Below are positions 16,017 through 24,789 of a stretch of DNA of 38,386 bases, in pieces. The DNA is from Cephaloticoccus sp. Its GTDB lineage: Bacteria; Verrucomicrobiota; Verrucomicrobiia; Opitutales; Opitutaceae. Made by a program: the position numbers and the translations under genes. The notes below the pieces were generated by a model that was not told the origin of the DNA, did not search any database, and saw only the letters and a list, made by a program, of their open reading frames with translations. The number at the start of each line of letters is the position of its first letter. Position 1 is the first letter of the stretch. The stretch is taken from positions 1 to 38,386 of the forward strand of contig JAIPJW010000017.1 of NCBI GenBank assembly GCA_021734075.1. The letters run 5' to 3'.

Positions 16017-16849
16017 CCTTTGCGGCCCAGCAGCGAGGTCAGCCAATTCCCCCGGGAACTGGTTTTTCTGGGCAACGGTTCCTCCGGCACGCTCAGCAGG
16101 GGCTCAAAATGACCGGCTTTTTTGTAAAGTATGACGACGTCCTGCATGCCCCAGGCTTCCTCGAGATAGGCCCGCATGATGATGTCGGGATAGCGCTGCA
16201 GCACCCGCATGAGCCATTCCGGTGAGGTCACGGTCAGGCCGTAGTCTTCACCGGGTTTGCATTCGAAATAACGCTGGTAGGCAAAGCCGGTGCGGCTGAA
16301 ATCATCCAGCAGGGCGGGTTTGTCGATATTCTCGGCGATGTTTTTTTGGCCCCGCATGAGCAAGCTCGCGACTGTCCGACTCTGGACACTGAAGACCAAT
16401 ACGCCGCACTCATTGGTCCAGCGAATGAAGGCGTCCAGTGCTGCGAGCCATTGAGGTTGGGGCAGGTGCGTGAGCAACGACCCGACCCAGATCAAGTCGA
16501 ACTGGGAGGTGAAGGGAACCTTGGACAGGTCGGGTTGCGAGTAAACCGGGATTGCGCCAAATTCCTGCGCACAAAAATCGACCCCTTCCCGGTCCAGATC
16601 ACAGGCCGTGATGCGGGCGTAATGATATTGGGCCCGCAACCACCGGGTCACCCGGCCATGTCCGCAGGGCAGGTCCAGAATCTCCGGGTAGTGGGGTTTG
16701 TCACAGAGTTGGGCCGAGAAATGGATCAACTCCAAGGCGCGTCGCCCGAGGTCAAAGTATTGCTCCTCGAGGCCGACCGAGACCATGCCATCCCGCGGGG
16801 AGACATGGCGCGAAGGGGTCAGATTACTGAAATCGTATAACTGGGGCAT
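16013..16849 (-). CDS. Class I SAM-dependent methyltransferase
   Basis: A 278-residue protein with a Rossmann-fold methyltransferase core. Motif I is ILDLPCGHGRVTRWL near residues 57-71, followed by the acidic residue in ITACDLDREG, and FDLIWVGSLLTHL as the post-motif strand. The N-terminus and the C-terminal tail (ending in basic residues) show no known substrate domain. Methyltransferases of this kind act on small molecules, lipids or sugars, and the target cannot be predicted. The gene stands alone and is divergent from the DUF1338 gene across a 136-base gap. It is convergent with the TrmH-like gene, sharing a four-base stop overlap. Confidence 0.75.
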   Translation of the reverse strand: MPQLYDFSNLTPSRHVSPRDGMVSVGLEEQYFDLGRRALELIHFSAQLCDKPHYPEILDLPCGHGRVTRWLRAQYHYARITACDLDREGVDFCAQEFGAIPVYSQPDLSKVPFTSQFDLIWVGSLLTHLPQPQWLAALDAFIRWTNECGVLVFSVQSRTVASLLMRGQKNIAENIDKPALLDDFSRTGFAYQRYFECKPGEDYGLTVTSPEWLMRVLQRYPDIIMRAYLEEAWGMQDVVILYKKAGHFEPLLSVPEEPLPRKTSSRGNWLTSLLGRKG

Positions 16850-16985
16850 GCCGCCGCCAAGCTGTTGGCAAGTTGACCCCTAGCGCAAGCGGAGAGTGCA
16901 TGTCATCCGGGCTTGATTAGGCCAGAGGGATGAGCGTTATCGCTTTGCCTGATCGCAGGGATGGGTTAATGTCATAAACACATTT

Positions 16986-18398
16986 ATGTCTGCTTTGCCC
17001 CACTCGCCCCAACCCTCTTCTGATGCAGCCAAGGAGCCGGCATTTGACTGGCCGCTGGCCTATGAGGCTGAACAGCTGCTTTACCGCCTCATCGAGTCGT
17101 TTTTGTCGCGTCACGCCTTCGCCCGCGCGCTCTCCGACCGCATGCGCGAGGCAACGGGCACGGATTTTTACGAGTGGGTGGATTACCTGACGTTGTCATC
17201 CGAGCACCAGGTCGAATTGACCGCGGTGGGACTGACCGTGGCACACACGCCGGCCCCGGCTGGGATCATTGTAATGCATCATCCCAAGGCAATGATGCCC
17301 CGGGTCCTCTTGAGCCCGGCAGGTAGTTGCGCTGGCGTGCCGGCGGCGGTAGCGGTCAAACCCGAGGTATTGACGGATTTTCTTTCTTTGCATGCTCCGA
17401 CCGCGAATATCGAAGCCGACATTGGCGCCCGTTATCGCCGGGCTTTGGTGGCTGAGGAATCGGGGCTCAGGTTGGAAGCGGTGGAGCGGCTGGGCTACCG
17501 GGATTTCCTGATGGAGAATCCACCTGCGGGATTTGTGGCGGCCTTGCATGAGGCGCAGACTTTGTTCAAGCAACGCCGCCGAGAGTTTGCTGATGATGCA
17601 GAGGGCATCCGGCACGCCCGGGATATCTTGGATCAAGTGCTCGCTCTGGTGCCGCGGGAAGTGGCCTGTGAGTTGTTTTTTGCGGAGGAGCGTCGTTACT
17701 GGGAGCAACGCAACCTTGCGGCCCGGGTGCAGAGGAAACGTCAGGATTCGCTGGGACTCGGTTGGGGAAACCACGATCACCATACCTTCCGCTGTTCACG
17801 GCGACTCTTCCCGGATGTGGTGCAATTTCTCGAACTGCTCGGTCTCCAGAAGCGCGAGCGCTTCTATGCCGGGGCGGAAGCAGGCTGGGGGGCCCAAGTC
17901 ATGGAGTCTTCCGAGGTTGGCATAGTCGTATTTGCCGATGTCGATCTGCGGCCTGATGAAGTCAACGAGGACTATGCGGCCAAGCGGTTGCCCGAGGGAG
18001 ACGAATTGGGCACGGTCGGTCTGTGGTGTGCCTTGCATGGCGACAGCTTTTTGCAGGCCGGCATGCATCATCTGGAGGCGCGTTTTGACTTTGTCCGTCT
18101 GCGGGACCAACTCGCCCAGGAGGGCGTGGCCACGATGAAGCCGTTTTCCGATTTCCCGTTTCTCAAACAGGCTTTCACCGAGGGAGAACGCTGGACCGTC
18201 AAGCCCGATCGCGTAGCCCGGTTGGTGGAACGCGGTGCCATCACGAAGGCCCAAGCGGAGGTGTTTCTGCGCGACGGCGCCATCGGCAGCCATCTCGAAA
18301 ACCTGCAACGCAAGGGCGGCTTCAAGGGCTTCAACCAGCAGGCAGTAAGTGCGATCATTGCGGAGACCGATCCGCGCCGGTCCCAAGCGACCACCTGA
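16986..18398 (+). CDS. DUF1338 / 2-oxoadipate dioxygenase-decarboxylase (HglS)-like protein
   Basis: A 470-residue protein with features of the DUF1338 family. NHDHHTFRCSRR around residues 262-273 matches the D-H-x-x-F-R metal-binding segment of that VOC-like fold, followed by a FLELLGLQKRERFYA stretch as in plant and bacterial members. HHLEARFDFVRLRDQL near the C-terminus is another family-like block. HglS of Pseudomonas putida converts 2-oxoadipate to D-2-hydroxyglutarate with an iron centre and oxygen, a late step of lysine breakdown. The next two genes encode saccharopine dehydrogenase and an ALDH7-type dehydrogenase, both earlier steps of the same route, which strongly supports this role. 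I could not map all three metal ligands. The start is the ATG at 16986, without a clear ribosome site. Confidence 0.62.
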   Translation: MSALPHSPQPSSDAAKEPAFDWPLAYEAEQLLYRLIESFLSRHAFARALSDRMREATGTDFYEWVDYLTLSSEHQVELTAVGLTVAHTPAPAGIIVMHHPKAMMPRVLLSPAGSCAGVPAAVAVKPEVLTDFLSLHAPTANIEADIGARYRRALVAEESGLRLEAVERLGYRDFLMENPPAGFVAALHEAQTLFKQRRREFADDAEGIRHARDILDQVLALVPREVACELFFAEERRYWEQRNLAARVQRKRQDSLGLGWGNHDHHTFRCSRRLFPDVVQFLELLGLQKRERFYAGAEAGWGAQVMESSEVGIVVFADVDLRPDEVNEDYAAKRLPEGDELGTVGLWCALHGDSFLQAGMHHLEARFDFVRLRDQLAQEGVATMKPFSDFPFLKQAFTEGERWTVKPDRVARLVERGAITKAQAEVFLRDGAIGSHLENLQRKGGFKGFNQQAVSAIIAETDPRRSQATT

Positions 18399-18429
18399 AA
18401 GTTCAGCCAACCCCAGCCCTTCCCTCATT

Positions 18430-19524
18430 ATGAAAATTGCCATCATCGGTGCCGGCAAAGTCGGCACCACCATTGCGACTCTTTTGGAGTCCTGCAAATT
18501 CTGCAAATCCGTCGCGTTGGTTGATACCCGCACGGACATTGACCTCAAAGGACTGCGCAAGTCCAAACTGGCCCGGATCGATGTCACCAAGCATGCCCAA
18601 TTGGACAAACTGGTGCGGGGCGTGGACACGGTTGTCAGTGCCGCCCCTTATTTTTTGAACAAGGGCATTGCCGAAGTCTGTGCCAAGGCCGGGGTGTCCT
18701 ACTTCGATCTGACCGAGGATGTGGTCACGACCAACTTCGTGCGCAAGCTGGCCGCCAAGAAAGGCAACAAGGCCACCTTCATGCCCCAGTGCGGTCTCGC
18801 CCCGGGCGCGATCAACATCGTGGGCGGGTCGCTGGCTGCTTCGCTTTCGTCCGTGCGCCACTGTCGGATGCGGGTCGGGGCCCTGCCGGACAATGCCAGC
18901 AACCAGATGAAGTATTACCTGAGCTGGAGCACCGCAGGTCTGATCAACGAATACTGCAAAGTGGGCGACGCGCTCTACGATGGCATCCCGGTGACGACCA
19001 TGCCGCTCGATGGCATGGAGCGCATCACCATCGATGGCACGGAATACGAGGCCTTCAACACCTCGGGCGGCGTTGCGACGATGTGCGAGACCTTCGCCGG
19101 CAAGGTGCAGGACCTGAATTACAAGACTATGCGCTATCCCGGTCACCGGGATCTGATGAAATTCTTGCTGTTTGATCTCAACCTGGCGCCGCGCCAGGAA
19201 CTGGTGACGCAGATTTTCGACCAGGAGGTTCCGCTCACCGAGTCCGACGTGGTCATCTTTTATGTCAGTGTGGTTGGCAACGAGCAGGACGGCCGGCTGA
19301 AGCAGCGCAGCTTCATCAAGAAAATGTATGGGGACACGATCGCGGGCTATAAGCTCAATGCGATCCAACTCACCACCGCAGCTGGCGTCTGTGCGGTCCT
19401 GGAACTGTTCGCCAAGGGCAAGCTTGGCCCCGGTTTCGTGAAACAGGAATCCGTGACGCTGAAGGATTTTTTGAGCACCCGCTGGGGGGGCAAGGTCTAC
19501 GGCGGCGTAAAAGTTAACTCATAG
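18430..19524 (+). CDS. Saccharopine dehydrogenase family protein
   Basis: A 364-residue protein with an N-terminal NAD(P)-binding domain (IAIIGAGKVGTTIATLL at residues 3-19) and the saccharopine dehydrogenase C-terminal domain. The patterns VDTVVSAAPYFLNKGIAEVC, YFDLTEDV and MPQCGLAPGAINIVGG are typical. The enzyme would split saccharopine to glutamate and 2-aminoadipate semialdehyde, or catalyse the related lysine-ketoglutarate reductase step; sequence alone does not settle which. It is a single-domain form, not the fused plant/animal type. It follows the HglS-like gene by 31 bases and precedes the ALDH7 gene by six bases, an operon for lysine catabolism. The ATG at 18430 begins directly at the Rossmann strand. 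Confidence 0.85.
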   Translation: MKIAIIGAGKVGTTIATLLESCKFCKSVALVDTRTDIDLKGLRKSKLARIDVTKHAQLDKLVRGVDTVVSAAPYFLNKGIAEVCAKAGVSYFDLTEDVVTTNFVRKLAAKKGNKATFMPQCGLAPGAINIVGGSLAASLSSVRHCRMRVGALPDNASNQMKYYLSWSTAGLINEYCKVGDALYDGIPVTTMPLDGMERITIDGTEYEAFNTSGGVATMCETFAGKVQDLNYKTMRYPGHRDLMKFLLFDLNLAPRQELVTQIFDQEVPLTESDVVIFYVSVVGNEQDGRLKQRSFIKKMYGDTIAGYKLNAIQLTTAAGVCAVLELFAKGKLGPGFVKQESVTLKDFLSTRWGGKVYGGVKVNS

Positions 19525-19530
19525 TCAATC

Positions 19531-21078
19531 ATGGCAGCAAAAAAATCTCCCACCTCTGTTTCGACTGTATCGCGTGCGATTTTCCGACAACTCGGCCTGT
19601 CGTCCACCACCATCAATGCCGGTGTGTTTTCCGGCGTTTGGGGCGGCCAGGGTCCGGTCATCGAGAAACATTCACCGATTGACGGCGCACTGCTCGGCCG
19701 CGTCGCCACCGCGAGTCCGGCCGATTACGAGCGCACGGTGCGGGCCGCACACAAGGCATTTCCGATCTGGCGGGACCTGCCCGGTCCCAAGCGGGGAGAA
19801 GTCGTGCGCCGGCTGGGTGTGGCCTTGCGTGAGTTGAAGGTGCCGCTGGCCCGTTTGGTCTCGCTCGAGGCGGGCAAGATTCTCGCGGAGGGTGAAGGCG
19901 AAGTGCAGGAGATGATCGACATCTGCGACTTTGCCGTCGGCATATCGCGACAGCTGCATGGGCTCACCATCGCCACGGAGCGACCGGGCCATCGCATGAT
20001 GGAGACCTGGCACCCGCTCGGGGTGGTGGGGATCATCTCGGCGTTTAATTTTCCCGTGGCCGTCTGGTCCTGGAACACAGCCCTGGCGGCCGTGTGCGGG
20101 GACACGACCCTGTGGAAACCCTCGGAGAAAACCCCCCTCACCGGCATTGCCTGCATCAAGATTGCCGAGCGCGTCTGCCGCGACTGCGGGGTGGATCCGG
20201 CCATCTTCAGTCTCGTGGTCGGGGATGGCCCGAAGGTGGGCGAATTGATGACGAAGGACAAACGCTTGCCCCTGATCTCGGCCACCGGCTCGACCCGCAT
20301 GGGTCGCCGCGTGGGCGAAGTCGTGGCGCAGCGTTTTGGCCGCTCGCTGCTGGAACTTGGCGGCAACAACGCGATCATTGTCGCGCCTTCCGCCGATTTG
20401 AAACTCGCCCTTGGTGGCATCCTCTTTGGTGCGGTGGGCACCGCCGGCCAGCGTTGCACCAGCACCCGTCGTTTGATCGTGCACGAGTCGGTGAAGCCCA
20501 AACTCGTGCAGTCGCTGGTGACGGGTTATCGCCACGTGAAGATCGGCAATCCTTTGCGTCCAGACACCTTGATGGGCCCGTTGATTGATCGTGCCGCCGT
20601 GGACCACATGATGACCGCCATCGCCGCGGCCCAGGCCGCCGGGGGCAAGGTCCTCTGCGGAGGCGAACGCAAGCGGGGCAATTACGTCACGCCTTGTATC
20701 ATCGAGGCGAAGAACCACTGGCCGGTCGTGCAAACGGAAACCTTTGCCCCGATCCTTTACGTGATGACCTACCGCACCCTGACGGAAGCGATTACGCTGC
20801 AGAATGCCGTGCCGCAGGGGTTGAGTTCCGCCATCTTCACCAATGACCTCAGGGAAGCGGAGACGTTTCTTGCGGCCCGGGGCAGCGATTGCGGCATCGC
20901 CAATGTCAACATCGGCACCAGTGGGGCGGAAATCGGTGGTGCCTTCGGCGGTGAGAAGGAAACTGGTGGCGGCCGCGAGAGCGGCAGCGACGCCTGGAAG
21001 GCCTACATGCGCCGGCAGACGGCCACGATCAACTACTCGAAGGACCTGCCGTTGGCCCAAGGCATCAAGTTCGGGTGA
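19531..21078 (+). CDS. ALDH7-type aldehyde dehydrogenase (2-aminoadipate semialdehyde dehydrogenase)
   Basis: A 515-residue aldehyde dehydrogenase closely resembling ALDH7A1 (antiquitin), which oxidises 2-aminoadipate 6-semialdehyde to 2-aminoadipate with NAD. The catalytic Cys309 lies in GTAGQRCTSTRR, and LELGGNNA carries the general base Glu. The C-terminal block with GTSGAEIGGAFGGEK, GGGRESGSDAWK and INYSKDLPLAQGIKF is nearly diagnostic for the ALDH7 group. The product feeds transamination to 2-oxoadipate, the substrate of the HglS-like enzyme two genes upstream. The gene begins six bases after the saccharopine dehydrogenase stop. About 25 residues precede the usual family start; no signal peptide is evident. 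Confidence 0.92.
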   Translation: MAAKKSPTSVSTVSRAIFRQLGLSSTTINAGVFSGVWGGQGPVIEKHSPIDGALLGRVATASPADYERTVRAAHKAFPIWRDLPGPKRGEVVRRLGVALRELKVPLARLVSLEAGKILAEGEGEVQEMIDICDFAVGISRQLHGLTIATERPGHRMMETWHPLGVVGIISAFNFPVAVWSWNTALAAVCGDTTLWKPSEKTPLTGIACIKIAERVCRDCGVDPAIFSLVVGDGPKVGELMTKDKRLPLISATGSTRMGRRVGEVVAQRFGRSLLELGGNNAIIVAPSADLKLALGGILFGAVGTAGQRCTSTRRLIVHESVKPKLVQSLVTGYRHVKIGNPLRPDTLMGPLIDRAAVDHMMTAIAAAQAAGGKVLCGGERKRGNYVTPCIIEAKNHWPVVQTETFAPILYVMTYRTLTEAITLQNAVPQGLSSAIFTNDLREAETFLAARGSDCGIANVNIGTSGAEIGGAFGGEKETGGGRESGSDAWKAYMRRQTATINYSKDLPLAQGIKFG

Positions 21079-21099
21079 CCTGCGCGCGACGATTCGCGG

Positions 21100-21552
21100 T
21101 CACAAGTCCAGCCGCAGCACCACTTCGCCATCATCAATCGCCCCGGTGGGACGAAAACCGGCGCGTTCATAAAAGGCCTGGGGACTGCCTTCACCGGGAA
21201 CGCAGGAAACGAGCACCGCAGTCGCGTTGGGCAGCGTCCGGACATGAGCCAGCACCAGTTCAAGGGCCCTCATGCCATAGCCGCGTTGCTGGTGCTTTGC
21301 ATCGATCATGAATCGCCAGAATGCGTATTCGGCGATGGTAGGGTCGAGGCTGAGCATGACAAAGCCAACCGGGGTATCACCGGCATGGATGGCGCGAAAC
21401 CACGCCTTGGGTTCGAAATAGGCCTGGGCGATGGAGACGGCGTTGCTGGCCACGAATTTTTCCTGGCCCGGGGCGACGACCAGGGTGCAGATCGAACGGA
21501 CTGTATCCGCGGTGATTTCACGCAAACTGACTTGGGGTGACGGGGAACTCAT
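21100..21552 (-). CDS. GNAT family N-acetyltransferase
   Basis: A 150-residue acetyltransferase that would move an acetyl group from acetyl-CoA to an amine. The CoA-binding motif is DAKHQQRGYGMRALELVL, with the Q/R-x-x-G-x-G signature, followed by SPQAFYERAGFRPTG as the usual C-terminal strand-helix-strand. The ATG at 21552 (MSSPSPQ) was chosen; the frame is open to 21687 but the added residues look like non-coding sequence. The substrate is unknown. It is convergent with ALDH7 and divergent from the cytochrome b562-like gene. Confidence 0.8.
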   Translation of the reverse strand: MSSPSPQVSLREITADTVRSICTLVVAPGQEKFVASNAVSIAQAYFEPKAWFRAIHAGDTPVGFVMLSLDPTIAEYAFWRFMIDAKHQQRGYGMRALELVLAHVRTLPNATAVLVSCVPGEGSPQAFYERAGFRPTGAIDDGEVVLRLDL

Positions 21553-21745
21553 GAGGTTGGGGCGTTTCAACTCAGGGTTGTCTGGGTGGATTTGCGGTCG
21601 GGGGGCCAAGATTTGACTGAGGCGGGAGTCAGTATTGTGATGCGACACTTTGACTTGGGGATCAAGGGAGAGTGAGTGGCTGACCATCCTGTTACAAAAA
21701 TGCCTTTGCAGAAATGCCGGGATTCATTCTCATGCCAAATTCTCC

Positions 21746-22207
21746 ATGACTATTCGTCCTTTTATTCTCCATTTATTGTTTTGCGCCACGATGGTGTGCA
21801 ATGTGCATGCAGCTGAGCCTGCGGGCAATGACGCCGCCACCAAGGTCGAAGTCACTCCCTTGGGCGAGCAGATGGACCGGATGAACGGGGCGTTTCGCAA
21901 GCTTCGGCGCCAGGCCGAGGATGTTACGAAGAACGAATCATCCCTCGCATATGTGGCCACGATGCAGGCCGCGGCCGAAGTGGCGGTGACGCTGACCCCG
22001 GTCTTGGCCGCCGATATCCCGGAAGCCAAGCGGGCGCAATTTATTGAGAGCTATCGGACACAGATCAGGAAACTGATCGCCGGACTGGAAGAGTTGGCGG
22101 CGGCGTTCAAGGCCGGGGACAACGCGGCGGCGGTGGCCGTGATCAGTGACTTGCGGGGCATCCAGAAAGACGGACATCACGACTACAAGAAACCTGATCA
22201 GGACTGA
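21746..22207 (+). CDS. Cytochrome b562-like periplasmic protein
   Basis: A 153-residue protein with a signal peptide (FILHLLFCATMVCNVHAA). The mature part is a predicted four-helix bundle: TPLGEQMDRMNGAFRKLRRQ, then YVATMQAAAEVAVTLTPV, AKRAQFIESYRTQIRKLIAGL and a last helix ending KDGHHDYKKPD. In Escherichia coli cytochrome b562 the haem is held by a Met in helix 1 and a His near the C-terminus; a Met in helix 1 and His residues at the same C-terminal place are present here. There is no CxxCH, so haem would be bound non-covalently. The electron-transfer partner is unknown. The start was chosen at the ATG that precedes the signal peptide. Confidence 0.7.
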   Translation: MTIRPFILHLLFCATMVCNVHAAEPAGNDAATKVEVTPLGEQMDRMNGAFRKLRRQAEDVTKNESSLAYVATMQAAAEVAVTLTPVLAADIPEAKRAQFIESYRTQIRKLIAGLEELAAAFKAGDNAAAVAVISDLRGIQKDGHHDYKKPDQD

Positions 22208-22223
22208 GCCGGCAGGACGCGGT

Positions 22224-23126
22224 TCAAATCACCCAGTCGATCTGCTCGGCACTTTCGCGGGCATCCTTGTTCAGGACCTTCAGGCTCTGTTCCTGCATCA
22301 GCACCAGCGAGCGTTTGGGCACGGTATTCGTGACGAATACATTGCCGGCAATGGTTGACCCGGCCCCGATCACGGTGTCCCCGCCCATGATGGTGGTGCT
22401 GGCATAAACCGTCACCCGGTCCTCGATGGAAGGGTGGCGTTTCTGGCCCCGCAGGGCCTGACCACCGGCGGTGGACCGCGCGATGAGCGCGACCCCCTGG
22501 TAAAGCTTTACGTGGGTGCCGATCTCGGAGGTTTCGCCGATGACGACGCCGGTGCCATGATCGATGAAAAAGTGGGAACCGATCTTGGCGCCGGGATGCA
22601 AATCGGATCCGGTGCGTTCATGGCCGTATTCGGTCAACATGCGGGGCAGCAAGGGCACGTCCAGGGTGTAGAGCACGTGGGCGAAACGCTGCAGTGAAAT
22701 CGAGAGGACGCAGGGGTAGGCGAGGATAATTTCCTCGATGCTGCCGGCCGCGGGATCGCCGGCAAAAGCGGCATCGACATCGGTCTTGATGATCTTGCGC
22801 AAGGCGGGCAGCTGATCGAGCGTCGCCATCGTCAATTCCTGCGCCCGCTGAGTGGCATTCTTTTCCCGGGCAAACCGCAGACTCTTTTCAATATCGGTCC
22901 TCAGTCGGAGTTCGACCCGCCGGAGCAGATCCTCAACCAGGTTGGGCACATCCTGCTTGGTGAGCCCACTGGCCTCGAAGAAGCCGGGGAAGATCAAATG
23001 CATGTAATCCGAGGCAAGTTGTTGCACCGAATCCTGGGTGGGCAGATTAACCCCGTCGAGATGGTTGATGCCGCCGTCCCGTTCGTAGGATTCCAGGAGG
23101 GCTTGCTTGATATCGTCGAGTTTCAT
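22224..23126 (-). CDS. cysE: Serine O-acetyltransferase
   Basis: A 300-residue enzyme that acetylates serine to O-acetylserine, the first step of cysteine synthesis. A long helical N-terminal region is followed by left-handed beta-helix hexapeptide repeats: HPGAKIGSHFFIDHGTGVVI, GETSEIGTHVKLYQGVAL and VTVYASTTIMGGDTVIGAGS. The length and N-terminal part resemble the EpsC-type subgroup more than the 273-residue Escherichia coli CysE. The chain ends in DWVI; a C-terminal Ile is what inserts into the CysK active site in known cysteine synthase complexes. The gene follows cysK on the minus strand, 94 bases downstream, in one probable operon behind the Rrf2 regulator. Confidence 0.9.
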   Translation of the reverse strand: MKLDDIKQALLESYERDGGINHLDGVNLPTQDSVQQLASDYMHLIFPGFFEASGLTKQDVPNLVEDLLRRVELRLRTDIEKSLRFAREKNATQRAQELTMATLDQLPALRKIIKTDVDAAFAGDPAAGSIEEIILAYPCVLSISLQRFAHVLYTLDVPLLPRMLTEYGHERTGSDLHPGAKIGSHFFIDHGTGVVIGETSEIGTHVKLYQGVALIARSTAGGQALRGQKRHPSIEDRVTVYASTTIMGGDTVIGAGSTIAGNVFVTNTVPKRSLVLMQEQSLKVLNKDARESAEQIDWVI

Positions 23127-23220
23127 GGCACGTCGGGGCGGTTACCTGCAAACGCCGGAAGGCGCGGGCAGGCGAGCCTTAAACGCGACATAGGAAAGCG
23201 ACGACGGACGCCGGCGCAAC

Positions 23221-24171
23221 TTACGAGGCAACTTCGAGCCGGGCTCTTTCCGCGAGGGCAGTCGACAGGTAGCGTTCACCGAAGCTGCAGGCCACCGTGA
23301 CGATGTTCTTGCCGGCGAACTCAGGCCGCTTGGCGATCTGCATCGCCGCCCAGATATTGGCGCCGGTGGAGATACCCCCGAGGATACCATCGAGGAGGGC
23401 GGCCTGACGGGAAGTTTCAAAGGCATCATCGTTGGTGACCTGAATCACCTCATCAATGATATCGACGTTGCAATTCTTGGGGACAAAGCCGGCGCCAATG
23501 CCCTGAATCTTGTGCGGGCCGGGTTTGCCCCCGGAGAGGACCGGGCTGGCGGTGGGCTCAACCGCGAAAGTCTTGATGGCTTTGCGCGATTTGATGACCT
23601 CCGAGACCCCGGTGATCGTGCCCCCGGTGCCGACACCGGCGACGAACGCATCGATGTTGCCTCCAGTGGCCCCCCAGATTTCCTCCGCCGTGGTGCGGCG
23701 GTGAATCTCGGGATTGGCGGGATTCTCAAATTGCTGGGGCATGAAGCCATTGGCGCCATGTTGGGCGAGAATTTCCCCAGCGCGGTTGATGGCGCCTTTC
23801 ATGCCCTCGGCTCCGGGAGTCAGCACAATCTCGGCCCCCAGCATGCGCAGCAGCACACGGCGTTCCTGCGACATCGTTTCGGGCATGGTGAGGATCAGCT
23901 TGTAGCCGCGGGAGGCGCAGACGAAAGCGAGGGCGATGCCGGTGTTGCCCGAGGTGGGCTCCACAATGACGGTGTCAGGTTTGATACTGCCGTCTTTTTC
24001 ACCGGCCTCGATCATGGCCTTGCCAATGCGATCTTTGACACTGGCGAGCGGATTGAAAAACTCGGCCTTGACGTAAATATTGGCAGCCAGGCCTGTGGCG
24101 ATCCGGTTGAGCTTGATCAACGGAGTATTGCCTACTGTGGCGACGACATCGGAAAAGATAAGTGAGGACAT
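23221..24171 (-). CDS. cysK: Cysteine synthase A (O-acetylserine sulfhydrylase)
   Basis: A 316-residue PLP enzyme that makes cysteine from O-acetylserine and sulfide. Lys46 in [11 protein letters not shown] is the PLP lysine, [12 protein letters not shown] forms the substrate loop, VGTGGTITG binds the PLP phosphate, and [13 protein letters not shown] is typical of the CysK branch. The length is that of the family. It is cytoplasmic. The 81 bases between the Rrf2 gene and this gene allow a separate promoter. With the downstream serine acetyltransferase it forms the last two steps of cysteine synthesis; the sulfide comes from the sulfate reduction operon at 32.9-37.9 kb. No Shine-Dalgarno motif is visible. 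Confidence 0.94.
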   Translation of the reverse strand: MSSLIFSDVVATVGNTPLIKLNRIATGLAANIYVKAEFFNPLASVKDRIGKAMIEAGEKDGSIKPDTVIVEPTSGNTGIALAFVCASRGYKLILTMPETMSQERRVLLRMLGAEIVLTPGAEGMKGAINRAGEILAQHGANGFMPQQFENPANPEIHRRTTAEEIWGATGGNIDAFVAGVGTGGTITGVSEVIKSRKAIKTFAVEPTASPVLSGGKPGPHKIQGIGAGFVPKNCNVDIIDEVIQVTNDDAFETSRQAALLDGILGGISTGANIWAAMQIAKRPEFAGKNIVTVACSFGERYLSTALAERARLEVAS

Positions 24172-24252
24172 AGAGTATATGAAGTATTGATTGGGTTACG
24201 GGTCAAGTCTTGGCATGGGATTTAGTGTCATCAAAAATACGCTGGATTGATT

Positions 24253-24687
24253 TCAGATGTGATACATCTCCCCGTTTTCCTTCACAACAAAGGTATCAAG
24301 GGTATAACTTTTGGCTTTCTCATCCAAGGTGGTGCGCACATCGCCCCAGATTTCCTTCATCCGGGATCCACTGCGACCCTGGTAATTTCCACTGAATTCA
24401 ATCAGTTCTCCATCAATCACTTTCATAATATCGTAAAGTGAAATTTGGTCGGCGGGGCGGGCGAGGGCGTAACCCCCCTGAATGCCGCGTTTGCTGATGA
24501 TCAGTCCGCCGTTGCGCAGTTCACCCAGGATTTGCGCGAGAAAGTTTGCGGGAACCGCCTCCGCTTTGGACAGGTGGTCAATTTGCGCCAAATCCCCCGT
24601 GCCGTGGATTCGGGCCATTTCGGCCAGCACACGACAGGCATAATCGACTTTAACGGAAATCTTCACTAAAGAACTTATGTAAACCAT
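24253..24687 (-). CDS. Rrf2-family regulator, CymR-like
   Basis: A 144-residue winged-helix protein. VKISVKVDYACRVLAEMARI is the N-terminal helix and HLSKAEAVPANFLAQILGEL with the following GGLIISKRGIQGGYALAR is the Rrf2 helix-turn-helix and wing. The three cysteines that hold the iron-sulfur cluster in IscR and NsrR are absent, so it is not a cluster sensor of that kind. CymR, the Rrf2 repressor of cysteine metabolism in Firmicutes, also lacks them and acts with CysK. Placement directly upstream of cysK and cysE supports a similar role here (inference). The ATG at 24687 was used; a GTG at 24666 begins nearer the conserved start. It is divergent from the SulP permease. Confidence 0.8.
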   Translation of the reverse strand: MVYISSLVKISVKVDYACRVLAEMARIHGTGDLAQIDHLSKAEAVPANFLAQILGELRNGGLIISKRGIQGGYALARPADQISLYDIMKVIDGELIEFSGNYQGRSGSRMKEIWGDVRTTLDEKAKSYTLDTFVVKENGEMYHI

Positions 24688-24789
24688 TTGCTTGCCCAGC
24701 AATTCATTTATTGCCCCAAGTCATGGTTTCTAAGTTTCGGTCTGGAGACTGCCCGAGGTTTCTGGATGAACCCCTGATGGTTCCATTTT

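Noticed and set aside
19672-21060. Minus-strand open frame opposite ALDH7
   Set aside because: ALDH7 motifs are complete on the plus strand.
24253-24687. IscR identity for the Rrf2 protein
   Set aside because: The three cluster cysteines are absent and the neighbours are cysteine synthesis genes, not isc genes.
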